Of a DNA stretch of 64,000 nucleotides, positions 23,279-31,440 are shown piece after piece; within the stretch, counting starts at the first letter, position 1; each line of letters begins with the position of its first letter. Position numbers and translations under genes: made by a program. This DNA comes from Flavisolibacter tropicus (GTDB taxonomy: Bacteria > Bacteroidota > Bacteroidia > Chitinophagales > Chitinophagaceae): NCBI RefSeq assembly GCF_001644645.1, contig NZ_CP011390.1, forward strand, positions 4,026,001 to 4,090,000, given 5' to 3'. The notes beneath the pieces were generated by a model that did no database searches, was not told where the DNA came from, and worked only from the letters and a program-made list of their open reading frames with translations.

Positions 23279-23506
23279 ATGAAAAAATTGCTTTTTTTGT
23301 TTTTGCTGCTGGTAAGCTTATTTGCAGTTACAATAGATGCAACAGCACAATGTTCTATTTGTACAAGAACAGTAGAGCAGCTAGGCGAAAAGTCTGCTAA
23401 GGGATTAAACGCTGGTATCATTTATCTGGCCATGACACCATTAGCTATTATTGGTTTTATTGGTTTCAGGTGGTGGCGGCGCAACCGTGATGCGTTTGGC
23501 GGCTAA
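23279..23506 (+). CDS. Small conserved membrane protein with CxxC
   Basis: A 75-residue protein: a signal peptide (MKKLLFLFLLLVSLFAVTID), an ATAQCSICTRTVEQLGEKSA segment with a CSIC pair on the periplasmic side, and a C-terminal transmembrane helix (IIYLAMTPLAIIGFIGFRWW) ending in RRNRD. Similar short proteins with 'QCSIC...QLGE..AKGLN.GI.YL' occur, from memory, in many Chitinophagaceae; no function known. The CxxC could bind metal or be redox-active. It has its own promoter-like box 7 nt upstream. Confidence 0.8.
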   Translation: MKKLLFLFLLLVSLFAVTIDATAQCSICTRTVEQLGEKSAKGLNAGIIYLAMTPLAIIGFIGFRWWRRNRDAFGG

Positions 23507-23631
23507 GACTTTATCCAATATATAATTCTAATAACAAGCATTAAGAGATGTAACAAGAAAAGTCGAAGTATTGTCCATCTCTTTTTATTTTAATACGCCT
23601 GCTTTAATCTATTTAGGAAAAAACCAACCCG

Positions 23632-24735
23632 ATGAAAATTAATATTCTGTTACCAGGAATTTGTCGTGTACCGACCGGTGGTGCGAAGGTAATGTTAGAA
23701 TATGCCAATCGATTAGCTGCTGATGGAATGGACGTGACTTTGTTTTATCCAATAGAGCCAAAAGTGAACACTGTAAATAATCTTTCCTTGAAAAGAAAGA
23801 TAAGAATGTACAGGAAGGTATTTACGAAGAAGCTTAAACAAAAATATTCCGCTCGTATTTGGTTTCCCTTACGAAAGGAGATCAAGGAACGGTTGGTTCC
23901 TTATTTAGGAGAACAATATATGCCTGATGCCGATTTTACATTTGCTACGGCATGGGAAACAGCAGAATGGGCAGTACAGTACAAAGAAGAAAAGGGAGAG
24001 AAGCTCTATCTGATTCAAGGCTATGAAGATTGGTCAGGCACCAGGGAAGAAGTTGACAACACCTGGAAGATGCCTTTAAAAAAGATAGTCATTGCTAATT
24101 GGCTAAAGAAACATGCTGACGCTTTAGGGCAAGAAGCTGTATTAATAAATAATGGGCTTGATTTTAATCGCTTTCATATTACGCAGCCTATTGAACACCG
24201 CCAACCTTTCTCTGTATTAATGTCTTACCATACCTTAACTATAAAGGGTTCTAAGGATGGGATCGCCGCTTTGGAAATAGTAAAAAAAGAAATTCCGGAA
24301 CTTACCGTTACGCTCTTTAGCATTTATAAGAAACCAGAGTCTATACCTGACTGGATACGATTCGATCATAATCCTGTTTATCTTAAAGAGCTTTATAATA
24401 ATTCAGCCATTTTTATTTCGCCAAGTCTTAGCGAAGGATGGGCGCTACCTCCAGCAGAAGCTATGCAGTGCGGATGTGCAGTGGTTGTAACGGATATTGG
24501 TGGCCATGGCGATTATGGTATAAATGGAAGAGATTTACTACTCACGCCTTCTGGTGATATAAAAGCTATGGCAGACCAGATCATTCAATTAATTAAAAAT
24601 AATGACCGTCGTATTGCTATAGCAAAAGCAGGCAATACAATTATACAGCAGTTTACATGGGAAGCTGCTTATACCAAGCTTAAACAGGAAATGGATATAA
24701 AACAAAAGCAAAAAGAAATACTCTTGGTCCAATAA
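23632..24735 (+). CDS. Glycosyltransferase family 4 protein
   Basis: A 367-residue GT-B enzyme. The N-terminus MKINILLPGICRVPTGGAKV is the acceptor-domain opening with its glycine-rich loop. The C-terminal domain ends with the retaining EX7E signature: FISPSLSEGWALPPAEAMQC, followed by VVVTDIGGHGDYG. The middle is long and basic (LKRKIRMYRKVFTKKLKQKY), suggesting membrane association through positive charge. It probably adds a hexose or rhamnose to a surface glycan. It is the first gene of the plus-strand glycan set with the GT2 and glf genes; codon use looks more AT-rich than in neighbouring housekeeping genes. Confidence 0.9.
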   Translation: MKINILLPGICRVPTGGAKVMLEYANRLAADGMDVTLFYPIEPKVNTVNNLSLKRKIRMYRKVFTKKLKQKYSARIWFPLRKEIKERLVPYLGEQYMPDADFTFATAWETAEWAVQYKEEKGEKLYLIQGYEDWSGTREEVDNTWKMPLKKIVIANWLKKHADALGQEAVLINNGLDFNRFHITQPIEHRQPFSVLMSYHTLTIKGSKDGIAALEIVKKEIPELTVTLFSIYKKPESIPDWIRFDHNPVYLKELYNNSAIFISPSLSEGWALPPAEAMQCGCAVVVTDIGGHGDYGINGRDLLLTPSGDIKAMADQIIQLIKNNDRRIAIAKAGNTIIQQFTWEAAYTKLKQEMDIKQKQKEILLVQ

Positions 24736-24796
24736 ATCGTTTCAAGACGTACTTTACAGTAATAAATCTAATTGTTATCTACTTATTATTCAGTCT

Positions 24797-25783
24797 ATGA
24801 AGAAAGGCTTGTCCATTGTTATTCCGAACTATAATGGTGTGCAGCTTTTCACTCATACACTGCCTACCGTATTTAAGGCGCTGGAACATGTGTCGCTACC
24901 ATCTGAAGTGATTGTAGCAGACGACTGTTCAACGGATGATTCCATAGCGTACTTGCAAAAAGAGTATCCACAGATCCGGATTGTACAGAATACTGTAAAC
25001 AGCGGCTTTTCTATAACCGCCAACAATGGTATAACAGCGGCCAGTTATAGCTATGTGCTTTTGTTAAACAGTGACGTGAAGTTGGAGCCGGATTATTTTC
25101 ACAGCTTGTTCTCTTATTTTGAAGATCCTACAACGTTTGGTGTAGTTGGACGCATTGTAGGGTGGGAAGATAATATTATACAGGATGGCGCCAAGTATCC
25201 TTCCTTTCATGGTGTAAAGATTAAAACATCTGGCAACTATTTGCTGGAAGATGAGAAGGCCATGCAGTATGGTTTGTTCTCCATGTATCTTTCCGGAGCT
25301 TGTGCGCTACTGGATAAAGAAAAATTTCTGCAGTGTGGCGGGTTCAATGAATTGTTCTCACCCTTTTATGTAGAAGATTATGAGTTGTCGCTTCGAGCCT
25401 GGCGATTAGGCTGGAAGTGCTATTATGATCATCGCTCTGTATGCCGGCACAAAGTATCTACATCGATCAAATCAAAGAATAAGAAAAAATATGTGGAAAC
25501 CATCTATAACCGTAACAAGATGTTTCTACATGCCATTCACCTTTCTTCCCCAAAACGTCTCTTGTGGTTTCTGCAACTAAGCGTTGAAACCTTGGCACGT
25601 TTTTTTACATTACGTTGGAGCTATTTACGATCTCTTTATCTGTTTATCAGTAGTTATCAAAAAGTAAGAGACTATCGCAAAAAGTTGCAGCGCTTAAATG
25701 GAAGTGTACCCCTGTTGTCTATTGATGAAGTGACTGCATTTATATTGAATTCAATACAGGGAAAAAAGATCAGACGATTTTAG
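24797..25783 (+). CDS. Glycosyltransferase family 2 protein
   Basis: A 328-residue GT-A enzyme. LSIVIPNYNGVQLF, then VIVADDCSTDDSIAYLQ (nucleotide site), VNSGFSITANNGI, YVLLLNSDVKLEPDYF (the DxD-like metal-binding position is NSDV), and the acceptor/active-site region FYVEDYELSLRAWRLGWKCY with its ED..L..R motif. The C-terminal 60 residues are basic with a hydrophobic stretch. It is likely to elongate a surface glycan. It ends 2 bp before glf, so the two are co-transcribed and the enzyme may use or extend galactofuranose. Confidence 0.92.
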   Translation: MKKGLSIVIPNYNGVQLFTHTLPTVFKALEHVSLPSEVIVADDCSTDDSIAYLQKEYPQIRIVQNTVNSGFSITANNGITAASYSYVLLLNSDVKLEPDYFHSLFSYFEDPTTFGVVGRIVGWEDNIIQDGAKYPSFHGVKIKTSGNYLLEDEKAMQYGLFSMYLSGACALLDKEKFLQCGGFNELFSPFYVEDYELSLRAWRLGWKCYYDHRSVCRHKVSTSIKSKNKKKYVETIYNRNKMFLHAIHLSSPKRLLWFLQLSVETLARFFTLRWSYLRSLYLFISSYQKVRDYRKKLQRLNGSVPLLSIDEVTAFILNSIQGKKIRRF

Positions 25784-25785
25784 GT

Positions 25786-26892
25786 ATGAAGCAGTACGAC
25801 TATCTCATTGTAGGCGCCGGATTGTTTGGCGCTACGTTTGCACACCAGGCAAAAAAAAGAGGAAAGAAATGTTTAGTGATTGACAAGCGCTTTCATGCGG
25901 GCGGTAATATTTACTGTAAAGAGGAAGAGGGTATTAATGTACACTATTACGGTGCACACATCTTTCACACTAACGATAGAGACATTTGGGAATTCGTAAA
26001 CTCCTTTGTTGAGTTTAACCGGTATACGAATTCGCCCCTTGCTAATTACAAAGGCAAGCTGTATAACCTGCCTTTTAATATGAATACGTTTTACCAGCTT
26101 TGGGGTGTTACCACACCAGAGGAGGCGCAGCAAAAGATCAATGAACAGATTGCTTCATTGAATATTGGTGAACCACAAAACCTGGAAGAACAAGCATTAA
26201 AGCTAGTGGGCACTGATATTTACGAAAAGCTCATCAAAGGCTATACGGAAAAACAATGGGGCCGCAAAGCAACGGAACTGCCGGCTTTTATTATCAAGCG
26301 TTTGCCCGTGCGGTATACATTCGACAATAACTACTTTAACGATAAATACCAGGGTATTCCTATTGGAGGTTATAATAAGCTAACAGAAGGGTTATTGGCT
26401 GGCATAGATGTTCAATTAAACACGAACTTCTTTGATGATGTGGAGCATTTTAAATCATTAGCTGAAAAAATTGTTTATACGGGACCGTTAGACGAGTATT
26501 ACAATTACCAGTTTGGTGAGCTGGAGTATCGCAGCCTTCGCTTTGAACACAAGCGTTTAGAAACACCCAACTTCCAGGGCAATGCGGTGGTAAACTATAA
26601 TGAAAGGGAAATCCCTTACACCCGCATCATTGAACACAAGCACTTTGAGTTTGGTACGCAGCCACACACTATTATTACCTACGAGTATCCGGCAACCTGG
26701 GAAAAAGGTATGGAGCCTTACTATCCTTTAAATGATGACAAAAACTCTAAGCGTTTTAAGCAATACCAGGAGCTAAGTGAAAAAGAGTCGAATGTTATTT
26801 TCGGTGGTCGTTTGGCGGAATATCGCTACTACGACATGCACCAGGTAATAGGATCAGCACTGGTAAAAGCCAAACGAGAACTAGGAGATTAA
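25786..26892 (+). CDS. glf: UDP-galactopyranose mutase
   Basis: A 368-residue flavoenzyme converting UDP-galactopyranose to UDP-galactofuranose. The FAD-binding start YDYLIVGAGLFGATFAHQAK is followed by VIDKRFHAGGNIYCKEEEGI and VHYYGAHIFHTND, signature of Glf. YTEKQWGRKATELPAFIIKR and LPVRYTFDNNYFNDKYQGIP line the active site, and the C-terminus YRYYDMHQVIGSAL is the second FAD contact. Length is normal. It starts 2 bp after the GT2 gene. Its presence indicates that this organism makes galactofuranose-containing surface polymer, to be used by the neighbouring transferases. Confidence 0.97.
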   Translation: MKQYDYLIVGAGLFGATFAHQAKKRGKKCLVIDKRFHAGGNIYCKEEEGINVHYYGAHIFHTNDRDIWEFVNSFVEFNRYTNSPLANYKGKLYNLPFNMNTFYQLWGVTTPEEAQQKINEQIASLNIGEPQNLEEQALKLVGTDIYEKLIKGYTEKQWGRKATELPAFIIKRLPVRYTFDNNYFNDKYQGIPIGGYNKLTEGLLAGIDVQLNTNFFDDVEHFKSLAEKIVYTGPLDEYYNYQFGELEYRSLRFEHKRLETPNFQGNAVVNYNEREIPYTRIIEHKHFEFGTQPHTIITYEYPATWEKGMEPYYPLNDDKNSKRFKQYQELSEKESNVIFGGRLAEYRYYDMHQVIGSALVKAKRELGD

Positions 26893-26976
26893 ATCCGAAG
26901 CGTTTGGTATATACCAAATTCCAAATACCAAGTCTTAAAGCGAGTGTGATAAAAGCTTTGTTGGTTTCCTTCTCTT

Positions 26977-27894
26977 TTAGGCCAAAGTTTTGCGGTGTGC
27001 AAACTTGTAGGCATACTTAAAATAAGAAAGTGAGGGGAACCGTCTTCTCTTGTAAGCAAAGACTACAGCACTATGTTTTAACAGAAAAAGGAATAGCGGG
27101 AATGAAAAGCGCTTTTCGGGGAATTCGCGATAAAGCTGTAACAGCTTTTCGCCGAATGCTTTTGCATCACCATTAATGCCTTTAATTTCAACGAGGTTGC
27201 TTAACGTAACTTGTTGCTGTTTGTAATAGTTTACCTTAGGCTTTGCGGCACCCGTAGCATTAGTGGCATGCATGCGATGCCATACCAGGATTTTATCTAC
27301 AGCCAATATTTTTCCAACAACACAAGCATTTGCTACCAGCCACCAGTCGTAGTAAACAGCTGCAGGGAAAGGCAGTGCCTTTTCTAGCAAATCACTTCGA
27401 AACAACATGCTATGACCCGAGATCACATTCTTTAAATAGAAGTTGCGGATATCGTTACCGGTATAATTATTCAGGTATTTTAAGCTGCGCAAATGGGGGG
27501 CATGATTTCCTTCAAAGCGGGCAGAAATGCCGTGCACCATTACAATAGTCGGGTCGGCTTCGATAGCTTCAACCAATAATTCTATTTTACCAAGCTCCCA
27601 TATATCGTCCTGATCGGCAATGGCAATATAAGTACCTTGGGCTTTTTCGCAGGCCTTGCTAAAGTTGACATTGTAACCTACATTCCGCTCGTTTCGGTAC
27701 AGGAGTACTCTTTCATCATTTGCATAACGCTGCAATACCTCAAACGTGTTATCCGTAGAAGCGTCATCGGCAATAATTACTTCAATTGCCTTGTAGGTTT
27801 GATTTAAAATTGAATCGATCTGTTCCTCTATATACAGACCGCCATTATAGGTACAAACTACCACAGAGACCAATCCGCTTCTATTTTCACTCAT
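26977..27894 (-). CDS. Glycosyltransferase family 2 protein
   Basis: A 305-residue GT-A enzyme from Met 27894 (MSENRSGLVSVVVCTYNGGL); a more upstream Met would add an atypical leader. Motifs: IEVIIADDASTDNTFEVL, RNVGYNVNFSKACEKAQGTY, IAIADQDDIWELGKIELLVE (metal-binding QDD, typical of rhamnosyl/galactosyl transferases such as WcaA-like enzymes), GHSMLFRSDLLEKALPFP and YYDWWLVANA. It is on the opposite strand to the rest of the glycan cluster. Its C-terminus is basic and lacks a clear membrane helix. Confidence 0.92.
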   Translation of the reverse strand: MSENRSGLVSVVVCTYNGGLYIEEQIDSILNQTYKAIEVIIADDASTDNTFEVLQRYANDERVLLYRNERNVGYNVNFSKACEKAQGTYIAIADQDDIWELGKIELLVEAIEADPTIVMVHGISARFEGNHAPHLRSLKYLNNYTGNDIRNFYLKNVISGHSMLFRSDLLEKALPFPAAVYYDWWLVANACVVGKILAVDKILVWHRMHATNATGAAKPKVNYYKQQQVTLSNLVEIKGINGDAKAFGEKLLQLYREFPEKRFSFPLFLFLLKHSAVVFAYKRRRFPSLSYFKYAYKFAHRKTLA

Positions 27895-28030
27895 AATTTT
27901 ACACGCATGGGCGTTCAATAATATTATTGGCAAACCACTATTTATTCAGCAATTTGCAGTGTTCTCATTGATTTAGAACAAGAACGCTTTACACAAAGAT
28001 ATACGTTCAAATAACCTGTCCATAATCTCT

Positions 28031-28969
28031 ATGAAGATTGTTGCTGTTGTCAATACACATAATCGACTGGCCCTTTTGCAGGAATGCATTCAGAAAGTAA
28101 AGAAACAAAGCTACCCGGTCGATAAATTAATTGTAATCAACAACGGTTCTACTGACGGAACTGAAGAATGGCTCAAAGCACAATCAGGCATCATCACCTT
28201 TACACAACCTAATCACGGAGGGGCGTTTGGGTTTCACAGGGGTATCAAAGAGGCGTATCAACTAGCGCCCGATTGGATATGGATCATGGACGATGATACT
28301 ATTCCAGGAGAAAATGCTTTAGAAGCACTGGTGCAAAAACTGCAACAACTGGGCTCGCGTGAAAACGAGTTTGGGTTTCTTTCCAGTAATGTAATCTGGA
28401 TTGATCAATCAACTCATAATAAGAACCGCTTACCCTTTGAGGAAAAACCCTATTCTTTCAACGGTACACCTATCAATAATTTGCACCCGGTACCTTCGGG
28501 AACGTTTGTTTCTTTGTTAGTATCGTATAAGGCGGTAGATAAAGTAGGTCTGCCGATCAAAGAATTCTTCATTTGGTACGACGACGTAGAATATACAGAA
28601 AGAATAGTGCGGTATGGGTTTAAAGGCGGTTTTGTAAAAGACAGTCTTGTATTACATAAAACAGCCGATAATCTTAATAACAATGTCTTTTCCGATGATG
28701 TGCATGCACACTGGAAATACTACTATGGTTTTAGAAACGGCCTTTACTTACGCAAGCTTCGAAAGGGTAGCGGCAGCTATTATCGTAATGTATTAAAACA
28801 CTTGCTGGTTTGGCCCTTCCTGATTTTTAGTAAGCGTACTAATAACCGCTGGCGTTTTACCAAAGTAATGTGGCTGGGCACGGTAGCTTCATTAACCTTT
28901 CGTCCTAAACATGAGGTGTTTACAGGCATTACGACAGGTAATGCTGCTGAACAAAGCGGTATAAATTAA
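28031..28969 (+). CDS. Glycosyltransferase family 2, galactofuranosyltransferase-like
   Basis: A 312-residue GT-A enzyme. IVAVVNTHNRLALLQECIQK, VINNGSTDGTEEWLK, then the stretch PNHGGAFGFHRGIKEAYQLA and WIWIMDDDTIPGENALEAL, and FFIWYDDVEYTERIVRYGFK. The 'N.GGA.GF.RG', 'W(L/I)MDDD' and 'WxDDxE' motifs together are typical of GlfT-type galactofuranosyltransferases and related GT2 enzymes. With UDP-galactopyranose mutase 1.1 kb upstream, transfer of galactofuranose is a reasonable inference. The last 41 nt overlap the convergent meaB gene. Confidence 0.88.
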   Translation: MKIVAVVNTHNRLALLQECIQKVKKQSYPVDKLIVINNGSTDGTEEWLKAQSGIITFTQPNHGGAFGFHRGIKEAYQLAPDWIWIMDDDTIPGENALEALVQKLQQLGSRENEFGFLSSNVIWIDQSTHNKNRLPFEEKPYSFNGTPINNLHPVPSGTFVSLLVSYKAVDKVGLPIKEFFIWYDDVEYTERIVRYGFKGGFVKDSLVLHKTADNLNNNVFSDDVHAHWKYYYGFRNGLYLRKLRKGSGSYYRNVLKHLLVWPFLIFSKRTNNRWRFTKVMWLGTVASLTFRPKHEVFTGITTGNAAEQSGIN

Positions 28970-29837
28970 AGTTGCTGGTAGCACTTTGGTTTTTAATTGC
29001 TACCATTAGCGCACCCTTGTCTATATCGCGCATGCGCTCTTTTTGAATTAGCTGGAATGCTTTTTCTGCCAGTAGCCAGGCTTTCTTTTCATTAAAGTTT
29101 TCTTCCTGTTGGTGTTTTAAAACGGCTGTCACCAGATCATTCAGGCCTTGGTGCTGATGCGCGGTTGTTTTTATAATGGGTATTTCCTGTTTGTGTGTGG
29201 CAAAGGCTGGGGCCAGCATCAGACGTAAGTTTTTGACGAAGACATCGGCATCGGGGCGGTCGCTTTTGTTGACCACAAAGATGTCGGCAATTTCCATCAG
29301 GCCGGCCTTCATGGTTTGTACTTCATCGCCGGCTTCGGGAACTACCACTACCACAGTAGTATCTGCTAAACCGGCAATTTCAATCTCGCTCTGGCCTACA
29401 CCTACTGTTTCTACAATGATAAAATCGAAAGCAGCAGCTTTCAGCAAATCGGCAATTTCTATGATCTTGGGGTGTAATCCACCCATGGAACCCCGGGTAG
29501 CCAGGGAACGAATATATACCTGGGGATGTGTGTACCAATCGCTCATGCGGATGCGATCGCCCAGAACAGCGCCCAGGTTAAAAGGAGAGGAGGGGTCTAC
29601 ACAGAGCACGCCTACCTTAAAACCTTGTTGTACTAACTCACGGATCAAACCATCTACCAATGTGCTTTTGCCGGCACCGGGAGGTCCGGTTACGCCAATG
29701 ATCCTGGAGGCAGGGTGTAGCGGGAGCGCCTGCAAAAGTTGCTGGTAGCCGGGTTGCTCATTTTCAATAAAGGAAATGGCCCTGGCTAATGCCCTGATTT
29801 CACCTTGTTGTAACTGCTCTAGCAAAGAAGACCACAT
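28929..29837 (-). CDS. meaB: GTPase MeaB/ArgK, methylmalonyl-CoA mutase chaperone
   Basis: A 302-residue G3E-type GTPase. Walker A GPPGAGKSTL (51-60), CVDPSSPFNLGAVLGDRIRM with the base-specific DPSS and GDR motifs, RSLATRGSMGGL, ETVGVGQSEIEIAGLADTTV (Walker B-like and switch region), and NKSDRPDAD (guanine-specific NKxD). The family loads and protects adenosylcobalamin-dependent methylmalonyl-CoA mutase. The mutase subunits are not in the window. The C-terminus is shorter than some homologues and overlaps the GT2 gene by 41 nt. Confidence 0.95.
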   Translation of the reverse strand: MWSSLLEQLQQGEIRALARAISFIENEQPGYQQLLQALPLHPASRIIGVTGPPGAGKSTLVDGLIRELVQQGFKVGVLCVDPSSPFNLGAVLGDRIRMSDWYTHPQVYIRSLATRGSMGGLHPKIIEIADLLKAAAFDFIIVETVGVGQSEIEIAGLADTTVVVVVPEAGDEVQTMKAGLMEIADIFVVNKSDRPDADVFVKNLRLMLAPAFATHKQEIPIIKTTAHQHQGLNDLVTAVLKHQQEENFNEKKAWLLAEKAFQLIQKERMRDIDKGALMVAIKNQSATSNFNLYRFVQQHYLS

Positions 29838-29976
29838 GTAGATTTAAAATTGATGGCGCACAAAAATAGCAGATTGCTTCACAGATTTAGCTGGTCATTG
29901 AAAGTCGTCATTTTCTTACGCAGAATAACAGGCGCGGCAACCGAACGTGCATCAAATTTGTGGTGGTTATTTAGCT

Positions 29977-30618
29977 ATGACCAACTTTATTCCCATCTTC
30001 CCCCTAGGCATTGTTGTATACCCACATGAAGAAGTAAACCTGCACATTTTTGAGCCGCGCTATAAACAATTGATCAATGAATGCCATGAAACGGGTCATT
30101 TCTTTGGGATTCCCACTGTTATAGAAAACAAGTTACAAGATTATGGCACCTTGGTTTCTATAACGGAAATTACCACGGTGCATGAAAACGGCGAAATGGA
30201 TATTAAGACGGTAGGTGATAAAGTGTTTCGGATATTGGAAGTGATTACACAAGTGCCAGATAAGCTTTACAGCGGCGCTATTGTTAATTATCCCAACAAT
30301 CCAGAGCAGGGCAGCCCGGAGGTGATGCGGAAAGTAATGAGCAGCTTACGTGAACTGTATAAATTGCTTAAAGTGAGTAAGGATTTTAAAAAGCAGGATG
30401 AGGAGTTGCAGAGTTATGATGTGGCACACCATGTAGGTTTTACGATAGAGGAGGAGTATGAACTGCTTCACCTGCTGCATGAGCGTCAACGCCAGGAATA
30501 CTTAAAACGCCATCTTATTAAAGTGCTGCCTTTAATAGCAGAAATGGAAAATCTCAAAGAAAAAATAAAACTCAATGGCCACTTTAAGAACCTCTCCAGC
30601 TTTAACTTCGACTTTTAA
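29977..30618 (+). CDS. LON peptidase substrate-binding-domain protein
   Basis: A 213-residue protein starting MTNFIPIFPLGIVVYPHEEV, the Lon N-terminal (LAN) domain opening, with LHIFEPRYKQLINECHETGH and FFGIPTV. It continues through a beta-rich lobe (GTLVSITEITTVHENGEMDI) to a helical part ending LKEKIKLNGHFKNL. No AAA+ or protease domain follows, so it is a stand-alone Lon-N homologue, a known class of unknown function, perhaps binding unfolded protein. ATG 29977 is preferred to the GTG 30 nt upstream. It is followed by a perfect 21-bp inverted repeat, then coaX. Confidence 0.9.
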   Translation: MTNFIPIFPLGIVVYPHEEVNLHIFEPRYKQLINECHETGHFFGIPTVIENKLQDYGTLVSITEITTVHENGEMDIKTVGDKVFRILEVITQVPDKLYSGAIVNYPNNPEQGSPEVMRKVMSSLRELYKLLKVSKDFKKQDEELQSYDVAHHVGFTIEEEYELLHLLHERQRQEYLKRHLIKVLPLIAEMENLKEKIKLNGHFKNLSSFNFDF

Positions 30619-30625
30619 TACGGTT

Positions 30626-30682
30626 GTGAAACGTGAAAGGTGAAACAATATCCGTTCTCACGTTTCACCTTTCACGTTTCAC
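30626..30682. repeat. Perfect 21-bp inverted repeat of GTGAAACGTG units
   Basis: Left arm 30626-30646 (GTGAAACGTGAAAGGTGAAA plus C) and right arm 30662-30682 are exact reverse complements around a 15-nt loop. No T-run follows on the plus strand. It belongs to the GTTTCACGTTTCAC family seen at 11971, 18030, 42178 and 56262. Confidence 0.88.
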
Positions 30683-30714
30683 GGAATGGCCCTTATTATT
30701 ATCTAGCATTCACT

Positions 30715-31440
30715 ATGACCACTCTCTGCCTCGACTTTGGAAATACCCGCTTGAAAGCTGCGCTTTTTAAGGAGCACCAGTTAGTGCAAACCATTACACT
30801 CGCTGAAAATCCGGTAGAGCACCTGGAAGCAATACTAGAGGAATACTGTCCAACAGCATCCATTCTTTCTTCCGTTATCGATCATGCTGCTGAAATAGAA
30901 GCGGTTTTGCAAAAACATACCAAGTTTCACAGGCTTTCGCACCAATCCAAGCTACCGTTTACCATACCAGTAGGCAAGCCGGAAACGGTAGGGACAGACC
31001 GGTTGGCCATTGCGGCGGCGGCAGTACACCTTTTCCCAAGTCAGCATAACCTGGTTATAGCCTTAGGCACTTGTATCACCTACAACTTCATTAATAAAGA
31101 CCACCAGTTGGTGGGCGGTTCCATTTCGCCCGGTTTGGAAATGCGCTTCCGTTCCATGCATGAGTATACGGCTAAGCTGCCGTTGGTAAAAGGCGACTGG
31201 AATGTGCCGCTGATTGGCTATGATACCGTAAGCAATATGCAGTCCGGCGTTATTTTAGGCATGGCAAAAGAAATAGATGGAATGATTGATGCATACAAGG
31301 AGCGCTTCAGTAACTTTAACGCTGTTTTAACCGGGGGCAATTTGCCCTTTTTTGAGTCCCATTTAAAAAACGAGATATTTGCAGACCCTGATTTAATCTT
31401 TAAAGGTCTGTATGCTATTAGCAAAGTCAATTATGCTTAA
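30715..31440 (+). CDS. coaX: Type III pantothenate kinase
   Basis: A 241-residue enzyme for the first step of coenzyme A synthesis, ATP-dependent phosphorylation of pantothenate. MTTLCLDFGNTRLKAALF is the phosphate-binding DxGNT(R/S) motif. VGTDRLAIAAAAV holds the catalytic Asp, LVIALGTCITYNFI the GT motif, and GGSISPGLEMRFRSMHEYTA the substrate motif 'GG.I.PG......L...TA.LP'. VLTGGNLPFF closes the ATP site. ATG 30715 fits the family; upstream frame runs through the inverted repeat. The stop overlaps the next start by 8 nt (ATGCTTAA), indicating translational coupling with the OMP gene. Confidence 0.95.
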   Translation: MTTLCLDFGNTRLKAALFKEHQLVQTITLAENPVEHLEAILEEYCPTASILSSVIDHAAEIEAVLQKHTKFHRLSHQSKLPFTIPVGKPETVGTDRLAIAAAAVHLFPSQHNLVIALGTCITYNFINKDHQLVGGSISPGLEMRFRSMHEYTAKLPLVKGDWNVPLIGYDTVSNMQSGVILGMAKEIDGMIDAYKERFSNFNAVLTGGNLPFFESHLKNEIFADPDLIFKGLYAISKVNYA

